33,294 nt of DNA, from NCBI GenBank assembly GCA_028873535.1, contig JAGWIJ010000031.1, forward strand, positions 1-33,294. The letters are read 5' to 3'. The notes beneath the pieces were generated by a model. It saw nothing but the letters and a program-made list of their open reading frames with translations, was not told the DNA's origin and did no database searches. Each line of letters starts with the position of its first letter. The first letter of the stretch is position 1. The DNA is from Pseudomonadota bacterium (GTDB taxonomy: Bacteria > Pseudomonadota > Gammaproteobacteria > Burkholderiales > Ferrovaceae). Shown here one piece after another: positions 8,601 to 17,980 of the stretch. The position numbers and the translations under genes are program-made.

Positions 8601-9113
8601 ATGGCAAAGAACGACAGCAGAGACGAAGATCGCGGCGATGGCCTGCGCGAGAAGATGGTTGCGGTCAACCGCGTCACCAAGGTGGTGAAGGGCGGCCGTA
8701 TCCTCGGCTTCGCGGCACTCACCGTGGTCGGCGACGGCGATGGCGGCATTGGCATGGGCAAGGGCAAGGCGCGTGAAGTGCCGGTGGCCGTGCAAAAGGC
8801 CATGGAACAGGCGCGCCGCCGCATGGTCAAGGTCAACCTGAAGAACGGCACCCTGCACCACGCCGTGATCGGCGAGCATGGCGCCGCCAAGGTGATCATG
8901 CAGCCGGCCTCTGAAGGTACCGGCATCATCGCCGGCGGCCCGATGCGTGCCGTCTTCGAAGTGATGGGCGTGACCAATGTGCTGGCCAAGTGCATCGGTT
9001 CGACCAACCCGTACAACGTCGTGCGTGCCACGCTGAACGGTCTCGAGGCGGTGCGTCGCCCGTCGGAGATCGCACAGAAGCGTGGCAAGACGATCGAAGA
9101 GATCCTGGAGTAA
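8601..9113 (+). CDS. rpsE: 30S ribosomal protein S5
   Basis: S5 forms part of the mRNA entry site, affects decoding accuracy and is the spectinomycin-resistance site. The 170 residues hold the double-stranded RNA-binding fold ([42 protein letters not shown]) and the C-terminal [37 protein letters not shown] 47-bp gap precedes it. rpmD begins 2 bp after its stop. Confidence 0.97.
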   Translation: MAKNDSRDEDRGDGLREKMVAVNRVTKVVKGGRILGFAALTVVGDGDGGIGMGKGKAREVPVAVQKAMEQARRRMVKVNLKNGTLHHAVIGEHGAAKVIMQPASEGTGIIAGGPMRAVFEVMGVTNVLAKCIGSTNPYNVVRATLNGLEAVRRPSEIAQKRGKTIEEILE

Positions 9114-9115
9114 TC

Positions 9116-9310
9116 ATGACCGATACCGCGAAGAAGACCCTCACGGTCACGCTGTACAAGAGCCCGATCGGCGCCATCCAGTCGCACAAGGCCTGTGTGC
9201 GCGGTCTGGGCCTGCGGCGCATGCATCACAAGGTCACGCTGGAAGACACTCCGGCGGTCCGGGGCATGATCAACAAGGTCTGCCACCTGGTCCGCATCGT
9301 CGCGCAGTAA
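9116..9310 (+). CDS. rpmD: 50S ribosomal protein L30
   Basis: L30 is a small 50S protein. The 64-residue frame starts at ATG 9116, two bp after the rpsE stop. It contains [30 protein letters not shown] and the end [13 protein letters not shown], which is typical. A longer open frame runs upstream inside rpsE but has no family similarity. rplO follows after 10 bp with AAGGGGA as ribosome-binding site. Confidence 0.95.
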   Translation: MTDTAKKTLTVTLYKSPIGAIQSHKACVRGLGLRRMHHKVTLEDTPAVRGMINKVCHLVRIVAQ

Positions 9311-9320
9311 GGGGACAAAC

Positions 9321-9779
9321 ATGGAACTGAATACCATCAAGCCGGCCGCCGGCGCCAAGAAGGCCCGCCGCCGTGTCGGTCGCGGCATCGGCAGCGGCCT
9401 CGGCAAGACTGCGGGTCGCGGCCACAAGGGCCAGAAGTCGCGTTCGGGCGGCTTCCACAAGGTCGGCTTCGAAGGCGGCCAGATGCCGCTGCAGCGCCGC
9501 CTGCCCAAGCGCGGTTTCGAACCCTTCACGCGTCACCCGATGGTCCAGGTGCGCAGTGGCGACCTCGCACGCGTCGAGGGCGACGTCGTCGACCTGCTGT
9601 CGCTGCAGGCCGCCGGCCTCATCCCGCAGCAGGCGGGTGGCGCCAAGGTGTTCCTGAAGGGCGAGGTGTCGCGCAAGCTGACGCTGCGCGGCGTCGGTGT
9701 CACCAAGGGCGCGCGCGCTGCCGTCGAGGCAGCGGGTGGCGTGATCGAGCAGCAAGCGGAAGCGGCGGCCGAGGCCTGA
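9321..9779 (+). CDS. rplO: 50S ribosomal protein L15
   Basis: L15 is a late-assembly 50S protein. The 152-residue product begins [22 protein letters not shown]. It has the glycine-rich rRNA-binding N-terminus ([23 protein letters not shown]), then [17 protein letters not shown], and ends in a slightly extended alanine- and glutamate-rich tail. secY starts 4 bp after its stop. Confidence 0.96.
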   Translation: MELNTIKPAAGAKKARRRVGRGIGSGLGKTAGRGHKGQKSRSGGFHKVGFEGGQMPLQRRLPKRGFEPFTRHPMVQVRSGDLARVEGDVVDLLSLQAAGLIPQQAGGAKVFLKGEVSRKLTLRGVGVTKGARAAVEAAGGVIEQQAEAAAEA

Positions 9780-9783
9780 TCAC

Positions 9784-11106
9784 GTGAGCGCCACTCCCCA
9801 GTCCCTCCTCTCGTCGGGCAAGCTGAACGATCTCAAGCAGCGTCTGCTGTTCGTGGTCTCGGCGCTGATCGTCTATCGCATCGGTGCGCATATCCCGGTG
9901 CCGGGCATCAACCCCGACGAGCTCGCGAAACTGTTCAGCAGCCAGCAGGGCGGCATCCTGGGCATGTTCAACATGTTCTCGGGTGGCGCGCTGCAGCGCT
10001 TCACGGTGTTCGCGCTGGGGATCATGCCGTACATCTCGGCCTCCATCATCATGCAGCTGCTGGCCACGGTGTACCCGCCGCTGGAAGCCCTGCGCAAGGA
10101 GGGCGAGTCCGGCCGCCGCAAGATCACCCAGTACACGCGCTACGGCACGGTCGGTCTGGCCTTCGTGCAGGCGGTGGGCATCGCGGTGGCGCTGGAAGCG
10201 CAGCCCGGCCTGGTGCTGAGCCCCGGCTTCATGTTCCGTGTCACCACGGCGGTCACCCTGGTCACCGGAACCATGTTCCTGATGTGGCTGGGTGAGCAGA
10301 TCACCGAGCGCGGCATCGGCAACGGCATTTCGATCATCATCTTCTCGGGCATCGTGGCGGGACTGCCGCGTGCCGTCGCCAACACGCTCGAGCTGGTGCG
10401 CACCGGCGCCTTTTCGTGGTTCACCGCCATCGTGATCTTTGTCGCGGTGCTCGCCGTCACCGCCCTGGTGGTGTTCGTCGAGCGCGGCCAGCGCAAGATC
10501 CTGGTCAACTACGCCAAGCAGCAGCGCGGCGGGCGTGTCTACGGTTCGCCCAGTTCGCACCTGCCGCTCAAGATCAACATGGCCGGCGTGATTCCGCCCA
10601 TTTTCGCGTCCTCGATCATCCTGTTCCCGGCCACGCTGGCAGGCTGGTTCGGCAGCCGTGACCATTTCGGCTGGCTGAAGGACGTGGCCTCGACGCTGTC
10701 GCCGGGACAACCGATCTACGTGCTGCTGTATGCCGGCGCCATCATCTTCTTCTGCTTCTTCTACACCGCGCTGGTGTTCAACTCGCGCGAAACGGCGGAC
10801 AACCTCAAGAAGAGCGGCGCCTTCGTGCCGGGCATCCGGCCGGGCGAGCAGACCGCGCGCTACATCGACAAGATCCTGACCAGGCTCACGCTCACCGGTG
10901 CCATCTACATCACGCTGGTGTGCCTGCTGCCCGAGTTCCTGATCGTCAAGCTGCACGTGCCTTTCTACTTCGGCGGCACTTCGCTGCTGATCATCGTGGT
11001 CGTGACCATGGACTTCATGGCGCAGATTCAGTCGTACCTGATGTCACACCAGTACGAAAGCCTGCTGAAGAAGGCCAATTTCAAAGGAAGCCTGTCGGCG
11101 CGCTGA
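9784..11106 (+). CDS. secY: Protein translocase subunit SecY
   Basis: SecY is the channel of the SecYEG translocon in the inner membrane. The 440-residue protein has the expected ten hydrophobic segments. The first is [22 protein letters not shown], the plug region has [22 protein letters not shown], and the large cytoplasmic loop has [20 protein letters not shown] and [11 protein letters not shown]. The C-terminus has [26 protein letters not shown]. The start is GTG at 9784, four bp after rplO. Confidence 0.97.
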   Translation: MSATPQSLLSSGKLNDLKQRLLFVVSALIVYRIGAHIPVPGINPDELAKLFSSQQGGILGMFNMFSGGALQRFTVFALGIMPYISASIIMQLLATVYPPLEALRKEGESGRRKITQYTRYGTVGLAFVQAVGIAVALEAQPGLVLSPGFMFRVTTAVTLVTGTMFLMWLGEQITERGIGNGISIIIFSGIVAGLPRAVANTLELVRTGAFSWFTAIVIFVAVLAVTALVVFVERGQRKILVNYAKQQRGGRVYGSPSSHLPLKINMAGVIPPIFASSIILFPATLAGWFGSRDHFGWLKDVASTLSPGQPIYVLLYAGAIIFFCFFYTALVFNSRETADNLKKSGAFVPGIRPGEQTARYIDKILTRLTLTGAIYITLVCLLPEFLIVKLHVPFYFGGTSLLIIVVVTMDFMAQIQSYLMSHQYESLLKKANFKGSLSAR

Positions 11107-11114
11107 GCCAATTA

Positions 11115-11333
11115 ATGTCGAAAGAAGACACGATCCAGATGCAGGGCGAGATTCTTGAAACCCTGCCGAATGCCACCTTCCGGGTGAAGCTCGAGAATGA
11201 TCATGTGGTCCTCGGGCACATCTCCGGCAAGATGCGGATGCACTACATCCGGATCCTGCCGGGGGACAAGGTCACGGTCGAACTCACGCCCTACGACCTC
11301 AGCCGCGGACGCATCATTTTCCGCGCCAAGTAA
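11115..11333 (+). CDS. infA: Translation initiation factor IF-1
   Basis: IF-1 binds the 30S A site during initiation. The 72-residue OB-fold protein ([54 protein letters not shown]) is full length. It lies 8 bp after the secY stop, and the immediate upstream sequence GCCAATTA has no recognisable Shine-Dalgarno, so translation may be coupled to secY. E. coli keeps infA far from this cluster; its presence here is an order I know mainly from Betaproteobacteria and Gram-positives. Confidence 0.96.
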   Translation: MSKEDTIQMQGEILETLPNATFRVKLENDHVVLGHISGKMRMHYIRILPGDKVTVELTPYDLSRGRIIFRAK

Positions 11334-11381
11334 GTTGCAAGCTGCCGACCCTCCGGGGCGGTGGAAGACAGGAGAGACGAG

Positions 11382-11495
11382 ATGAAAGTTCAGGCTTCGG
11401 TCAAGAAGGTGTGCCGGAAGTGCAAGCTGGTCCGGCGCAAGCGGGTGTTGCGGGTGATCTGCGACGACCCGCGTCACAAGCAGCGGCAAGGCTGA
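11382..11495 (+). CDS. rpmJ: 50S ribosomal protein L36
   Basis: This is a 37-codon frame starting [20 protein letters not shown] and ending in RHKQRQG. L36 is the smallest 50S protein. It carries the zinc-ribbon ligands Cys11, Cys14, Cys27 and His32, so this is the zinc-containing (C+) form. The common consensus has 38 residues; here one residue is missing between Cys27 and the PRH motif. AGGAGAGACG (11370-11379) is a strong ribosome-binding site. It sits between infA and rpsM, as in other infA-rpmJ clusters. Confidence 0.93.
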   Translation: MKVQASVKKVCRKCKLVRRKRVLRVICDDPRHKQRQG

Positions 11496-11536
11496 CGCCT
11501 GCCCCACCTGACCAACACAACGATTCGAGGAAGCGC

Positions 11537-11899
11537 ATGGCCCGTATCGCAGGGGTGAACATCCCCAACCACCAACACGCCGAGATCGCTCTGACGGCCA
11601 TCTATGGCATCGGACGTACCCGCTCGCGCCAGATCTGTGACGCCGCTGGCGTTGCCGTCAGCACCAAGATCAAGGACCTGTCGGATTCCGATATGGAGCG
11701 CCTGCGTGTCGAGGTGACCAAGTTCACGGTCGAGGGTGACCTGCGCCGTGAGATCTCGCTCAACATCAAGCGACTGATGGACCTGGGCTGCTACCGCGGC
11801 ACGCGCCATCGCAAGGGCCTGCCCTTGCGCGGCCAGCGCACCCGGACCAATGCGCGCACCCGCAAGGGCCCGCGCAAGGCCATCAAGTCGAGCAAGTAA
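11537..11899 (+). CDS. rpsM: 30S ribosomal protein S13
   Basis: S13 is a 30S head protein that contacts tRNA and bridges to L5. The 120-residue frame from ATG 11537 opens [26 protein letters not shown] and holds [45 protein letters not shown], which are diagnostic. GAGGAAGCGC gives a good ribosome-binding site. It begins the alpha part of the cluster. I see no clear separate promoter in the 41 bp before it. Confidence 0.96.
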   Translation: MARIAGVNIPNHQHAEIALTAIYGIGRTRSRQICDAAGVAVSTKIKDLSDSDMERLRVEVTKFTVEGDLRREISLNIKRLMDLGCYRGTRHRKGLPLRGQRTRTNARTRKGPRKAIKSSK

Positions 11900-11924
11900 G
11901 TAGTTCCTGAAAGGATAGAACTCC

Positions 11925-12317
11925 ATGGTTAAGGCTGCAGCAGCGCGCGTCCGCAAGAAGGTCAAGAAGAACGTCGCCGAAGGCATCGCGCACGTTCACG
12001 CGTCGTTCAACAACACCATCGTGACCATCACCGACCGCCAGGGCAACGCGCTGTCGTGGGCCACCTCGGGCAGCAACGGCTTCAAGGGCTCGCGCAAGAG
12101 CACGCCGTTCGCAGCGCAGGTTGCGGCCGAAGTGGCAGGCAAGGCGGCGCAGGAATGCGGCGTCAAGAACCTCGAGGTTCGCATCAAGGGCCCGGGCCCT
12201 GGGCGCGAATCGGCGGTTCGCGCGCTGAACAACGTCGGTTTCAAGATCACCAGCATTTCGGACGTCACGCCGGTCCCGCACAACGGCTGCCGTCCGCCGA
12301 AGAAGCGCCGCATCTGA
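11925..12317 (+). CDS. rpsK: 30S ribosomal protein S11
   Basis: S11 lies on the 30S platform near the E site. The 130-residue protein has an alanine-rich basic N-terminus, then [44 protein letters not shown] and the C-terminal [42 protein letters not shown]. It lies 25 bp after rpsM. The 100-bp gap to rpsD is unusually structured. Confidence 0.97.
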   Translation: MVKAAAARVRKKVKKNVAEGIAHVHASFNNTIVTITDRQGNALSWATSGSNGFKGSRKSTPFAAQVAAEVAGKAAQECGVKNLEVRIKGPGPGRESAVRALNNVGFKITSISDVTPVPHNGCRPPKKRRI

Positions 12318-12330
12318 CGGCACGGTCCCG

Positions 12331-12396
12331 CGGCTGACCAGCCGCCAACATCTGGCTTGCGCCCGCGGGGCGCGGAATCCGCGGACGAGTTCCGCG
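12331..12396 (+). promoter_or_regulatory. Hairpin-rich leader of rpsD
   Basis: The 100-bp rpsK-rpsD gap folds into GCGGCT/AGCCGC (12331-12336 with 12341-12346, loop GACC), a small GCCC/GGGC hairpin (12361-12364 with 12368-12371) and CGCGGAA/TTCCGCG (12371-12377 with 12390-12396). The last two share base 12371. The ribosome-binding site AGGAG (12406-12410) follows directly. S4 is the known autogenous repressor of the alpha operon in E. coli, where its site is before rpsM; a target before rpsD would be a variation. Function is inferred only. Confidence 0.35.
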
Positions 12397-12417
12397 ACAG
12401 GAATCAGGAGAAACACC

Positions 12418-13044
12418 TTGGCAAGAAATCTGGATCCCAAGTGCCGGCAGTGCCGTCGCGAAGGCGAGAAGCTGTACCTGAAGGGCGAGAAGTGCTTCAC
12501 CGAGAAGTGCTCCTACGAGAAGCGTGACTACGCTCCGGGGCAGCACGGCCAGAAGCAGAATCGTACCTCCGACTACGCCGGTCAGCTGCGTGCCAAGCAG
12601 AAGATCCGCCGCATCTATGGCGTGCTCGAAGGTCAGTTCCGCCTGACGTACAAGGAGGCCGAGCGCCGCCGTGGCATCACGGGCGAGAACCTGCTGCAGC
12701 TGCTCGAGAGCCGCCTGGACAATATCGCCTATCGCATGGGATTCGGTGCCTCGCGCTCGGAAGCCCGCCAGGTGGTGCGCCATAACGGCATCCTGGTCAA
12801 CGGCCGCCGCGTCAACATCCCGTCCTATCAGCTTCGTCCTGGTGACACCATCGAAGTTGCCCAGCGCGCCAAGGCGCAGCTGCGCATCAAGGGTGCCGCC
12901 GAAGCCGCCGAGGTGCGCGGTTTCCCGGAATGGCTGGAAGTGGACGCCAAGAACCTCAAGGGCGTGTTCAAGGCCGCCCCGATGCGCTCGGAAATTTCGG
13001 CGAACATCAATGAATCTCTGGTGGTCGAGCTCTACTCGAAGTAA
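12418..13044 (+). CDS. rpsD: 30S ribosomal protein S4 (zinc-type)
   Basis: S4 nucleates 30S assembly and in E. coli represses the alpha operon. The 208-residue protein starts at TTG 12418, with AGGAG exactly 7 nt upstream. No ATG fits the conserved [12 protein letters not shown] start. Cys9, Cys12, Cys26 and Cys31 form a probable zinc site, which E. coli S4 lacks. The S4 domain ([33 protein letters not shown]) spans about residues 98-135. The rare start codon and structured leader may tune expression of this repressor protein. Confidence 0.96.
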   Translation: MARNLDPKCRQCRREGEKLYLKGEKCFTEKCSYEKRDYAPGQHGQKQNRTSDYAGQLRAKQKIRRIYGVLEGQFRLTYKEAERRRGITGENLLQLLESRLDNIAYRMGFGASRSEARQVVRHNGILVNGRRVNIPSYQLRPGDTIEVAQRAKAQLRIKGAAEAAEVRGFPEWLEVDAKNLKGVFKAAPMRSEISANINESLVVELYSK

Positions 13045-13089
13045 TAGCCGTAGCAGTAGTAGCTGGTCACCCCTGGATAAGGATCAACG

Positions 13090-14073
13090 ATGCAAAGTCA
13101 GGCTCATCTTCTCAAGCCGCGCAATATCGACGTTCAGAACCTGTCCCCCTCGCACGCCAAGGTGGTGATGGAGCCGTTCGAGCGCGGGTATGGCCACACG
13201 CTGGGCAACGCCCTGCGGCGCATCCTGCTGTCCTCGATGCCGGGCTTCGCCCCGACCGAGGTCAAGATCGCCAACGTGCTCCACGAGTACTCAACGGTGG
13301 AAGGCGTGCAGGAAGACGTGGTCGATCTGCTGCTCAACCTCAAGGGCATCGTTCTCAAGCTGCACAATCATTCCGAAGCCATCCTGCGCCTGAAGAAGGC
13401 CGGCCCGGGCGTGGTCACCGCCGGTGACATCGAGGCCATGCACGATGTCGAGATCATCAATCCCGAGCACGTGATCGCCCACCTGACCGCTGGTGGCAAC
13501 CTCGACATGCAGATCAAGGTGGAGCAGGGCCGCGGCTATGTGCCCGCCACGACGCGCAACGTCGATGTCGAGTCGCGCGCCGTCGGCGGCATCCTGCTGG
13601 ATGCGTCGTTCAGCCCGGTGCGTCGCGTCAGCTACGCGGTCGAGGCGGCGCGTGTGGAGCAGCGCACCGACCTCGACAAGCTGGTGATGGATATCGAGAC
13701 CAACGGCGCGATCGAGCCGGAAGAGGCGGTCCGCATGGCGGCGCAGGTGCTGATGGAGCAACTGGCGGTGTTTGCCGATCTGCAGGGCACGCCGGTGTCG
13801 GCCGAGCCGATGCGCAGCCCGCAGGTCGATCCCACTCTGCTGCAACCGGTGGACGACCTCGAACTGACCGTGCGTTCCGCCAACTGCCTGAAGGCCGAGA
13901 ACATCTTCTATATCGGTGACCTCATCCAGCGCACCGAGACGGAACTGCTCAAGACCCCCAACCTGGGTCGCAAGTCGCTCAACGAGATCAAGGAAGTCCT
14001 GGCTTCCAAGGGCCTCACCCTGGGCATGAAGCTGGAAAACTGGCCGCCGCTGGGCCTTGGCGACCGCAAGTAA
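13090..14073 (+). CDS. rpoA: DNA-directed RNA polymerase subunit alpha
   Basis: The alpha subunit dimerises to start RNA polymerase assembly and contacts UP elements and activators. The 327-residue length is standard. The N-terminal domain has [24 protein letters not shown] and [16 protein letters not shown]. The C-terminal domain (about residues 245-315) has [25 protein letters not shown] and [19 protein letters not shown], with the DNA-contacting helix-hairpin-helix intact. AAGGATC precedes the ATG. It lies between rpsD and rplQ as in most bacteria. Confidence 0.98.
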   Translation: MQSQAHLLKPRNIDVQNLSPSHAKVVMEPFERGYGHTLGNALRRILLSSMPGFAPTEVKIANVLHEYSTVEGVQEDVVDLLLNLKGIVLKLHNHSEAILRLKKAGPGVVTAGDIEAMHDVEIINPEHVIAHLTAGGNLDMQIKVEQGRGYVPATTRNVDVESRAVGGILLDASFSPVRRVSYAVEAARVEQRTDLDKLVMDIETNGAIEPEEAVRMAAQVLMEQLAVFADLQGTPVSAEPMRSPQVDPTLLQPVDDLELTVRSANCLKAENIFYIGDLIQRTETELLKTPNLGRKSLNEIKEVLASKGLTLGMKLENWPPLGLGDRK

Positions 14074-14106
14074 GCCGGGCCGCCGCGCCGAAACAAGGAA
14101 ATCATC

Positions 14107-14505
14107 ATGCGTCACCGCATCAATCGCCGGAAGCTGAACCGTACTTCGAGCCACCGTCTGGCCATGCTTCGCAACATGGCCAATTCGCTGCTCAAGCACG
14201 AGCTCATCAAGACCACCCTGCCCAAGGCCAAGGAACTGCGCCGTGTGGCCGAGCCCCTGATCACGCTGGGCAAGACCCCCTCACTGGCCAATCGCCGCCT
14301 GGCGTTCTCGCGCCTGCGTGACCGTGACATGGTCACCAAGCTGTTCGAGGAACTCGGTCCGCGCTACCAGACGCGCAACGGTGGTTACCTGCGCATCCTG
14401 AAGTTCGGTTTCCGCCAGGGTGACAATGCGCCGATGGCGCTGGTCGAACTGGTCGACCGTCCCGACGTGGACGTCGCTCCGGTCGAGGCCGGTACCGAGG
14501 CCTGA
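14107..14505 (+). CDS. rplQ: 50S ribosomal protein L17
   Basis: L17 is a 50S protein near the tunnel exit. The 132 residues begin [20 protein letters not shown] and contain [21 protein letters not shown] and [22 protein letters not shown]-terminal acidic tail ([14 protein letters not shown]) follows. It is the last gene of the ribosomal cluster, and a strong bidirectional hairpin lies 77 bp downstream. Confidence 0.97.
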   Translation: MRHRINRRKLNRTSSHRLAMLRNMANSLLKHELIKTTLPKAKELRRVAEPLITLGKTPSLANRRLAFSRLRDRDMVTKLFEELGPRYQTRNGGYLRILKFGFRQGDNAPMALVELVDRPDVDVAPVEAGTEA

Positions 14506-14582
14506 GTCAGGCCGGGGCAGCAGGCCGGGTCCAGCGGCCCCGGAGCGTGCCTCGGCGTACCGGCAGCAGCGCATGCAGAACA

Positions 14583-14620
14583 GGAAAGGGCTTCCGGCCG
14601 TGAGACCGGAAGCCCTTTCC
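14583..14620 (+). terminator. Bidirectional terminator hairpin after rplQ
   Basis: GGAAAGGGCTTCCGG (14583-14597) pairs perfectly over 15 bp with 14606-14620 across the loop CCGTGAGA. It lies between convergent genes (rplQ on plus, the DUF3135 gene on minus), so it probably ends both. The tails are only modestly T-rich (GTATTGTG on plus), so its strength rests on the stem. Nothing else of note is visible in 14506-14654. Confidence 0.75.
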
Positions 14621-14654
14621 GTATTGTGCTGGCGGTGCCGCGCCGGCCAAAGCC

Positions 14655-14993
14655 TCAGCCGCGCGGCCGTGCTGCGAAGGGAATGACCTGGGCCTGACGC
14701 AGCTCTGCGGGCTGCCGGGCCGCGGCTTCGCCATTTGCGGCCTGGTTGAGTGCTTCGCGCAGTTCGCCAAAGGCCGACCACATCATGTTGCTGATCCGCA
14801 CCGTGGCCGACAGCGGGTTGGAGGCGCGCGCACGCTCCATGTCGACGCGGAACTGCACGCCGCGCAGGCGCTGCTGATACTCCTCGGGCACCGAAGCGAT
14901 AAAGCCTTCTATGGCCTCGCGACGACGCTGTTCGAACGCGTCCGGGTCGCTCTTGGCCAGGGCGGCCCATGTGTCGAAGTCCTGGATGTCCAT
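14655..14993 (-). CDS. DUF3135 family protein
   Basis: This 112-residue soluble protein opens MDIQDFDTWAALAKSDPDAFEQRR and continues with IEGFIASVPEEYQQRLRGVQFRVDMERARASNPLSATVRISNMMW. The pattern (DPxAFExxR, RLRGxQFxxDxxR, NPLxxxxxxSxMMW) matches DUF3135, a family of unknown function found in Gammaproteobacteria. No signal peptide or membrane segment is present. CAGGAG on the minus strand lies about 7 nt before the ATG, which supports the start. It is divergent from the HDOD-GGDEF gene and faces rplQ across the shared terminator. Confidence 0.8.
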   Translation of the reverse strand: MDIQDFDTWAALAKSDPDAFEQRRREAIEGFIASVPEEYQQRLRGVQFRVDMERARASNPLSATVRISNMMWSAFGELREALNQAANGEAAARQPAELRQAQVIPFAARPRG

Positions 14994-15042
14994 CGGTCGG
15001 CTCCTGCGCGAGGTCTGGGGTGATCCGCCACCGGTCGGGCGG

Positions 15043-15072
15043 CGGACACTGCGTGCACTTCCTCAATATAGA
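15043..15072 (+). promoter_or_regulatory. Possible promoter in the DUF3135/HDOD-GGDEF divergent region
   Basis: CGGACA (15043-15048) and TATAGA (15067-15072) are 18 bp apart on the plus strand. The same AT-rich island reads TATATT on the minus strand and might serve the divergent DUF3135 gene. The assignment is weak because the -35 matches only GACA. No other element stands out in 14994-15171. Confidence 0.35.
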
Positions 15073-15171
15073 CATCCGTGCGGGATTTGCACGCCGCCGT
15101 GCACGAAACCGCTTCAAGTTCGAGCGCGGCACTGCCGTAAGGACAAGGGACCGATCCACAGCGCAAAGCCC

Positions 15172-17298
15172 ATGTCCAACGACCCTACGGCGCAACCCGC
15201 CGACAGCGCGCTGCCATCGCCCTCCGGCGTGGTGCAGCGCGTGCTTCAGTTGCTTGGCCAGGACAGTGCCACCCTGCCCCTGATCGGGCAGGCACTCGGT
15301 GCCGATCCCGTGATGACCGGGCGCGTGATCCGGCTGGCCAACTCCGCCGTCTATGGCGTACGGCCGGCCGCGGCCAGCCTGCATGATGCCATGCAACGCA
15401 TCGGACTCAACGCCATGCGCCAGGTCCTGATCAGCTTCGCGCTGGTGGAGCGCTACCGCGACGGCCCTTGCCGCGAATTCAACTACCAGGCCTTCTGGGC
15501 GCAATCGCTGGTCACCGGCATCCTGGCGCGCCGGCTGGCCAGTCTCAAGCGCCTGCCCTCGCCCAGTGAGGCTTTCACCGTCGGGCTGCTCAGCCGTGTC
15601 GGTGAACTCGCGCTGGCATCGCTCCACCCGCTCGAGTACGGCGCGCTGCACCAGACGCTGCTCGACGAGAACGCCAGCCGCGTGGTCAGCACTGAACGCG
15701 CGCGCTTCGGCACCGACCGCTACCAGCTGGCCGAGAAGCTCATCCGCGAATGGCAACTGCCGGACACCATGGCCACCGCCGTGCGCGCGTGTGGTGAACC
15801 GGCCGCGGCAGGGCTGCTGCCGCACGCCATGTCATTGCGCGTGGCGCGGCTGCTGCAGATCGCCGTGCAGGCTGGCAAGCTGTTCGAGACCGTCTCCCCG
15901 GCCGATCCGCAGGCGATCCAGGCCTTACGCCAGCTGTGCGAAGCCAGCCATGTGCCGGCCGACGAGCTCTCCGCCGAACTCCCGGCGATCCTCGCCGAAT
16001 GGCGCGAATGGGCGGTCGCAATGGACCTGATCCTGCGCGGTACCGCACCTGAAAGCCTGCTGCCGCCGCAGGCCGCCGAGATCATTCCTTTCCCTGGCAC
16101 CAACGTGCAGTCGGCCGTGCCGCAGCAAGCGGGCACGAGCGCCAGCAGCAGCACGGGCGCCGACGTCACGCCGCAGCCGGCCGCACCCCTTGCGCCGCCG
16201 GCCAAGGTGCACCAGCTCGTCGCACCGGTGGCACGCAGCCAGGCCTTCGTCGATGCCGTGCGCCGCATCCACCGCATGCAGTCGCTGGACTGCCTGCCGG
16301 CGCAGAGCGCGCGTCCGCTGCGCATCGTGCTGGCGCACCCGCCTGAGCCGCGCCGCGACGTGCTGTTCGACCTGCTGTGCGCGCAGGGACACGAAGTCCT
16401 GATGGCCGAGACCGGCAATGCGGCACTCGGTCTGGCAGTGCGCGAGAATACCCATGTGGTGGTGGTGGACTTGGCCCTGCGCGAAATGGACGCGCTGACC
16501 TTCATGCACTGCCTGCGCAACCAGCGCAGCGGCCGCGAGGTCTACGCGATCGCCGCCGGCCAGCGCGAGCAGGTCGGTGCGCTCGAATCCGCCTTCGGCG
16601 CCGGTGCCGACGACTTCCTCGGGCTGCCTGCGCGCGCTGGCGAAGTGGTGGCGCGTCTGCGCGGTGCCCGCCGCTTCATCGACCTGCAGGAGCGCTGGCG
16701 TGCCGACAATGCCGAAATGCGCCGCCTGGCGGGTGACCTCGCCACCGCCAACGCGCGTCTGGAGGGACTGGTCGACATCGACGAGCTCACCGGCATGCCC
16801 AACCGGCGGCGGGCCACCGAGTGCCTGGCCGAGGCGGTTGCGCGTGCCGAGGAACGTGGCCAGGCGCTCAGCGTGTTCCTGCTCGACCTGGATCATTTCA
16901 GCGAACTCAATGCCAGCTGGGGCAGCGCTGTCGGCGACGAAGTGCTGCGCCAGGCCGCGCGCGCGCTGCAGTCCTGCGCACGCGCCGAGGACGTGGTGGC
17001 GCGCTTCGGCGGCGAGGAATTCCTGGTCATCGCGCCGGGCACTGCGGCGGTGGCCGCGGCGGCCATGGCAGAACGTCTGCGCCTGGGCGTGGCACGCGTG
17101 CGTGTGCCCACGGCCGAGGGCGAGGTGACGCCGACATTCAGCGTCGGTGCTTCGGTCTACGATCCGATGGTGACGCGCCGCAGGCGCACGCCGGAGGGGC
17201 TGCTGCACCTGGCCGACGAAGCGCTTTACCGTGCCAAGGACAGCGGCCGCAACCGCGTGTGCGTGGCTGCCGAGCGCCAGCTGGTGACCGGCGAATAG
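15172..17298 (+). CDS. HDOD / pseudo-receiver / GGDEF signalling protein
   Basis: The 708-residue cytoplasmic protein has three domains. Residues about 20-210 are an HDOD domain (QALGADPVMTGRVIRLANSAVYG, FTVGLLSRVGELALASL). Residues about 382-500 are a receiver-like fold that keeps the phospho-site Asp433 (VVVVDL) but lacks the first acidic pair and the Lys (LPA instead of KP). Residues about 536-700 are a GGDEF domain with GGEEF at 613-617 and an RAED inhibitory site five residues before it. Diguanylate cyclase activity is therefore likely, with feedback inhibition and a non-canonical receiver. The start has no good Shine-Dalgarno. Confidence 0.88.
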   Translation: MSNDPTAQPADSALPSPSGVVQRVLQLLGQDSATLPLIGQALGADPVMTGRVIRLANSAVYGVRPAAASLHDAMQRIGLNAMRQVLISFALVERYRDGPCREFNYQAFWAQSLVTGILARRLASLKRLPSPSEAFTVGLLSRVGELALASLHPLEYGALHQTLLDENASRVVSTERARFGTDRYQLAEKLIREWQLPDTMATAVRACGEPAAAGLLPHAMSLRVARLLQIAVQAGKLFETVSPADPQAIQALRQLCEASHVPADELSAELPAILAEWREWAVAMDLILRGTAPESLLPPQAAEIIPFPGTNVQSAVPQQAGTSASSSTGADVTPQPAAPLAPPAKVHQLVAPVARSQAFVDAVRRIHRMQSLDCLPAQSARPLRIVLAHPPEPRRDVLFDLLCAQGHEVLMAETGNAALGLAVRENTHVVVVDLALREMDALTFMHCLRNQRSGREVYAIAAGQREQVGALESAFGAGADDFLGLPARAGEVVARLRGARRFIDLQERWRADNAEMRRLAGDLATANARLEGLVDIDELTGMPNRRRATECLAEAVARAEERGQALSVFLLDLDHFSELNASWGSAVGDEVLRQAARALQSCARAEDVVARFGGEEFLVIAPGTAAVAAAAMAERLRLGVARVRVPTAEGEVTPTFSVGASVYDPMVTRRRRTPEGLLHLADEALYRAKDSGRNRVCVAAERQLVTGE

Positions 17299-17316
17299 GG
17301 CCGCGGCGGCGCGGCC
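17299..17316. terminator. G+C hairpin between convergent genes
   Basis: GGCCGC (17299-17304) pairs with GCGGCC (17311-17316) across GGCGGC, in the 30-bp gap between the HDOD-GGDEF stop and the marC stop. No T-tract follows on either strand. It is either a weak terminator or a rho-dependent pausing point. Confidence 0.3.
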
Positions 17317-17328
17317 GGGGCGCGTGCC

Positions 17329-17970
17329 TCAGCTGCGCCCGGCCAGCCCCGGCAGCAGCACCACGATGCCGGAGCAGAAGATCTCCACTGCGACCGCGGC
17401 GAGGATCACGCCCATCAGACGGATCATGATGTTCATGCCGGTGCGTCCCATCACGCGCTCCAGCGGATCAGCGGCGCGCAGGCACATCCAGGTCAGCAGT
17501 CCCACGGCCAACGCCAGTGCGACCAGGATCAGACGGTGCAGTACGCCATGGCCATCCACGGCATAGATGATGGCCGTCGACATGGCGCCGGGGCCCACCA
17601 GCAGTGGCACGCCGATCGGCACCACTGCGATGCTGGTCTTGTGTTCGGCCTCGACCGCTTCTTCCGGGGTCTGCTTCTCGCGCAGCGGGTCGGAACGCAG
17701 CATGCCGATCGCCATCAGCAGGATCAGGATCGCGCCACCGACCTTGAACGACGCGATGGTGATGCCGAACCAGCTGAGGATGGCTTCGCCCGCGATCACG
17801 CTGCCGGCCAATACCCCGGCCACGGTCAGCGCGGCGATGCGCGCCACGCGCGCGCGCACGTGGCGGTTGTCGTTGGCGGTCAGCGCGGCGTAGACCGGGA
17901 TCACGCCGACCGGATCGACGATCACCACGAAGGCGAGCAGGATCTTGAGGTAGGCGGCCGCAGCGAGCAT
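17329..17970 (-). CDS. MarC family inner-membrane protein
   Basis: This 213-residue, six-helix membrane protein has the MarC/NAAT signature FVVIVDPVGVIPVYAALTAN near the N-terminus. The second repeat has VPIGVPLLVGPGAMSTAI, followed by GMNIMIRLMGVILAAVAVE. The family was once linked to multiple antibiotic resistance, and some members transport amino acids; the substrate here is unknown. The start ATG at 17970 (MLAAAAYLKILLAF) is chosen because the upstream extension is Arg/Pro-rich and overlaps uvrA. It starts 10 bp after the uvrA stop, so the two are probably cotranscribed. Confidence 0.85.
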   Translation of the reverse strand: MLAAAAYLKILLAFVVIVDPVGVIPVYAALTANDNRHVRARVARIAALTVAGVLAGSVIAGEAILSWFGITIASFKVGGAILILLMAIGMLRSDPLREKQTPEEAVEAEHKTSIAVVPIGVPLLVGPGAMSTAIIYAVDGHGVLHRLILVALALAVGLLTWMCLRAADPLERVMGRTGMNIMIRLMGVILAAVAVEIFCSGIVVLLPGLAGRS

Positions 17971-17980
17971 GGCGCCAGCC

